Positions 32,543 to 33,451 of a stretch of 33,451 nucleotides of DNA are shown here, one piece after another. A model generated the notes under the pieces. That model worked only from the letters and a program-made list of their open reading frames with translations. It made no database searches and was not told the DNA's origin. This stretch comes from a bacterium. GTDB lineage: Bacteria; Planctomycetota; Planctomycetia; Kolteriales; Kolteriaceae. How positions within the stretch are numbered: the first letter of the stretch is position 1; the number at the start of each line of letters is the position of its first letter. Location: assembly GCA_019748235.1 (NCBI GenBank), contig JAIEPU010000297.1, positions 1 to 33,451 on the forward strand, read 5' to 3'. The translations under genes and the position numbers were made by a program.

Positions 32543-33451
32543 TTACGAGTTCCCGATTTCTTCCGACAGCACGAGCTGTCCGTTTTGTGACCCGCCAGAT
32601 TGGTACGTGTAAGCGTATACCCATCCATTCCAGCGAATCGTTTGAACTTCATACGTCAAATTCGTCTCACGATGACGTACCGTGAGTGTTCCTGTGGGGG
32701 CTAATTCGATCACTTCAAACTGTTTGGGGCGTCCCTCGAGTCCGATTCCCAGAAGTTTCCCGACGGCCTCTTTCGCGCACCAGTACCGGACGCTCCAAGC
32801 TTCTTCGGGCATTTCCGATTCAAGAAGTGCGACGCGCTGCTGCTCGGCGGGCGTCAAATACTGATCGCGGAATTCCTCGGTCGGGCGAGATTCCGGTTCG
32901 ACGTCAATTCCAATCGGAATAGGGGAAGCGACCGCCAGTGAAATCGTGCTCGTGTGACTCGCGCTGACATGCGGCAAAGCTGGATCGTTCGCAGGTTCGA
33001 GTCGTGGAGCTCCGAGTTCATCGTGACCGACCAAGAATTCGCACGGATGGGGATAAACCGTGCCGTGCTGACGTCCCCACCAGAGCCGAGCGACTTCCTT
33101 CACCACGATTCGGTGGCGAAGTTTTTCACGCTTCTGCTTATTGTTCTTGATGGCCTCGAACTCAGGACGTTCCGCTTCCGACATGAAAATACGGCCGAGC
33201 CATTCCGGGTCTGGGGTTGCGAGATGTTCCTTATCGAGCTGCACGCAGACCGCCCCCTCAGGCAGCCCAGGAAGAGGCAATTCATCGGCGATGAGATACC
33301 ATTCCGGCATGCGGGTCATGTCAAGATATTGCATGGTCCAGCTCATGAGCCATTCCGTCCAGCCTTTGACGGCGACCCAGGGATTCCCTTGAGCATCTCG
33401 GATTTCGACGTTGCAGCAAATCTGTCTCGTATCGTGGGAAAGCTGCAAACA
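32543..33451 (-). CDS. Polyketide synthase C-terminus with integral 4'-phosphopantetheinyl transferase (partial)
   Basis: The frame runs off the window edge, with no stop before 33451, so these roughly 302 codons are the C-terminus of a larger protein. Residues about 1-120 (counting from the TTG at 33448) resemble the tail of a PKS dehydratase region (VEIRDAQGNPWVAVKGWTEW). Residues about 125-290 are a Sfp-type phosphopantetheinyl transferase: magnesium motif GIDVEPE (180-186) and WCAKEAVGKLLGIG (223-236). A C-terminal PPTase is typical of Pfa/HglE-type iterative lipid or glycolipid synthases, including planctomycete ones. It activates the acyl carrier domains of its own synthase. The exporter and glycosyltransferase genes follow on the same strand. 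Confidence 0.85.
   Translation of the reverse strand, partial: CLQLSHDTRQICCNVEIRDAQGNPWVAVKGWTEWLMSWTMQYLDMTRMPEWYLIADELPLPGLPEGAVCVQLDKEHLATPDPEWLGRIFMSEAERPEFEAIKNNKQKREKLRHRIVVKEVARLWWGRQHGTVYPHPCEFLVGHDELGAPRLEPANDPALPHVSASHTSTISLAVASPIPIGIDVEPESRPTEEFRDQYLTPAEQQRVALLESEMPEEAWSVRYWCAKEAVGKLLGIGLEGRPKQFEVIELAPTGTLTVRHRETNLTYEVQTIRWNGWVYAYTYQSGGSQNGQLVLSEEIGNS

Noticed and set aside
1..33451. CRISPR array, insertion sequence or rRNA
   Set aside because: No regularly spaced repeats, no transposase-like protein and no rRNA-like stretch were found on either strand.

Overview
The window comes from a planctomycete, most likely of the Planctomycetia. Several gene families that are largely hallmarks of that phylum lie together: a PSCyt1/DUF1549/DUF1553 giant cytochrome protein paired with a DUF1501 protein, a DUF1559 pilin-like protein with the H-X9-DG signature, a PEP-CTERM protein, a LEPR-XLL-type fragment and a Cys-rich conserved planctomycete-type protein. 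GC content is moderate. Several starts are non-ATG codons behind good Shine-Dalgarno (SD) sequences. No intact mobile element, CRISPR array, rRNA or replication origin was seen.

Layout. (1) 17-6070, mostly minus strand: a TMTC-like membrane TPR protein; a cytochrome c/copper type II monooxygenase-like fusion; an exported amidohydrolase; a TetR regulator with a perfect 6-3-6 palindrome 25 bp before its start. The last three read as one transcription unit (TetR, amidohydrolase, oxidase). (2) 6094-9969, minus strand: an exported thioredoxin-like protein, then a compact run PEP-CTERM, DUF1559, small exported protein, exported DJ-1/PfpI protein. (3) 10320-12970: a Cys-rich membrane protein, a truncated LEPR-XLL-type gene remnant, tRNA-Arg(TCT) with a strong terminator hairpin, and about 1.1 kb of apparently decayed DNA. 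(4) 12813-17290, plus strand: an operator-like palindrome array followed by a four-gene TroABCD-type manganese/zinc ABC importer. Both permeases carry a C-terminal DtxR/MntR-like domain. (5) 17320-21205: a small secreted protein, an HDOD protein, a nitroreductase, a stand-alone HPr and a PhnZ-like HD oxygenase. (6) 21391-26469: the PSCyt1/DUF1549/DUF1553 + DUF1501 pair, closed by a hairpin. (7) 26562-33451, minus strand: a lipid/polyketide-type cluster. It holds the 3' end of a polyketide synthase with integral phosphopantetheinyl transferase, a DevB-like membrane fusion protein, a DevA-like ATPase, two DevC-like permeases and a GT1 glycosyltransferase. The order resembles a glycolipid synthesis-and-export system such as the cyanobacterial heterocyst glycolipid genes.

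The most distinctive system is the metal importer. The DtxR-family sensor that is normally a separate repressor (TroR/MntR) is here attached to the transporter itself. The copy on the second permease keeps nearly all metal ligands, while the copy on the first has lost every histidine. This suggests direct metal gating of transport rather than, or as well as, transcriptional control. Function in every case is inferred from sequence alone.
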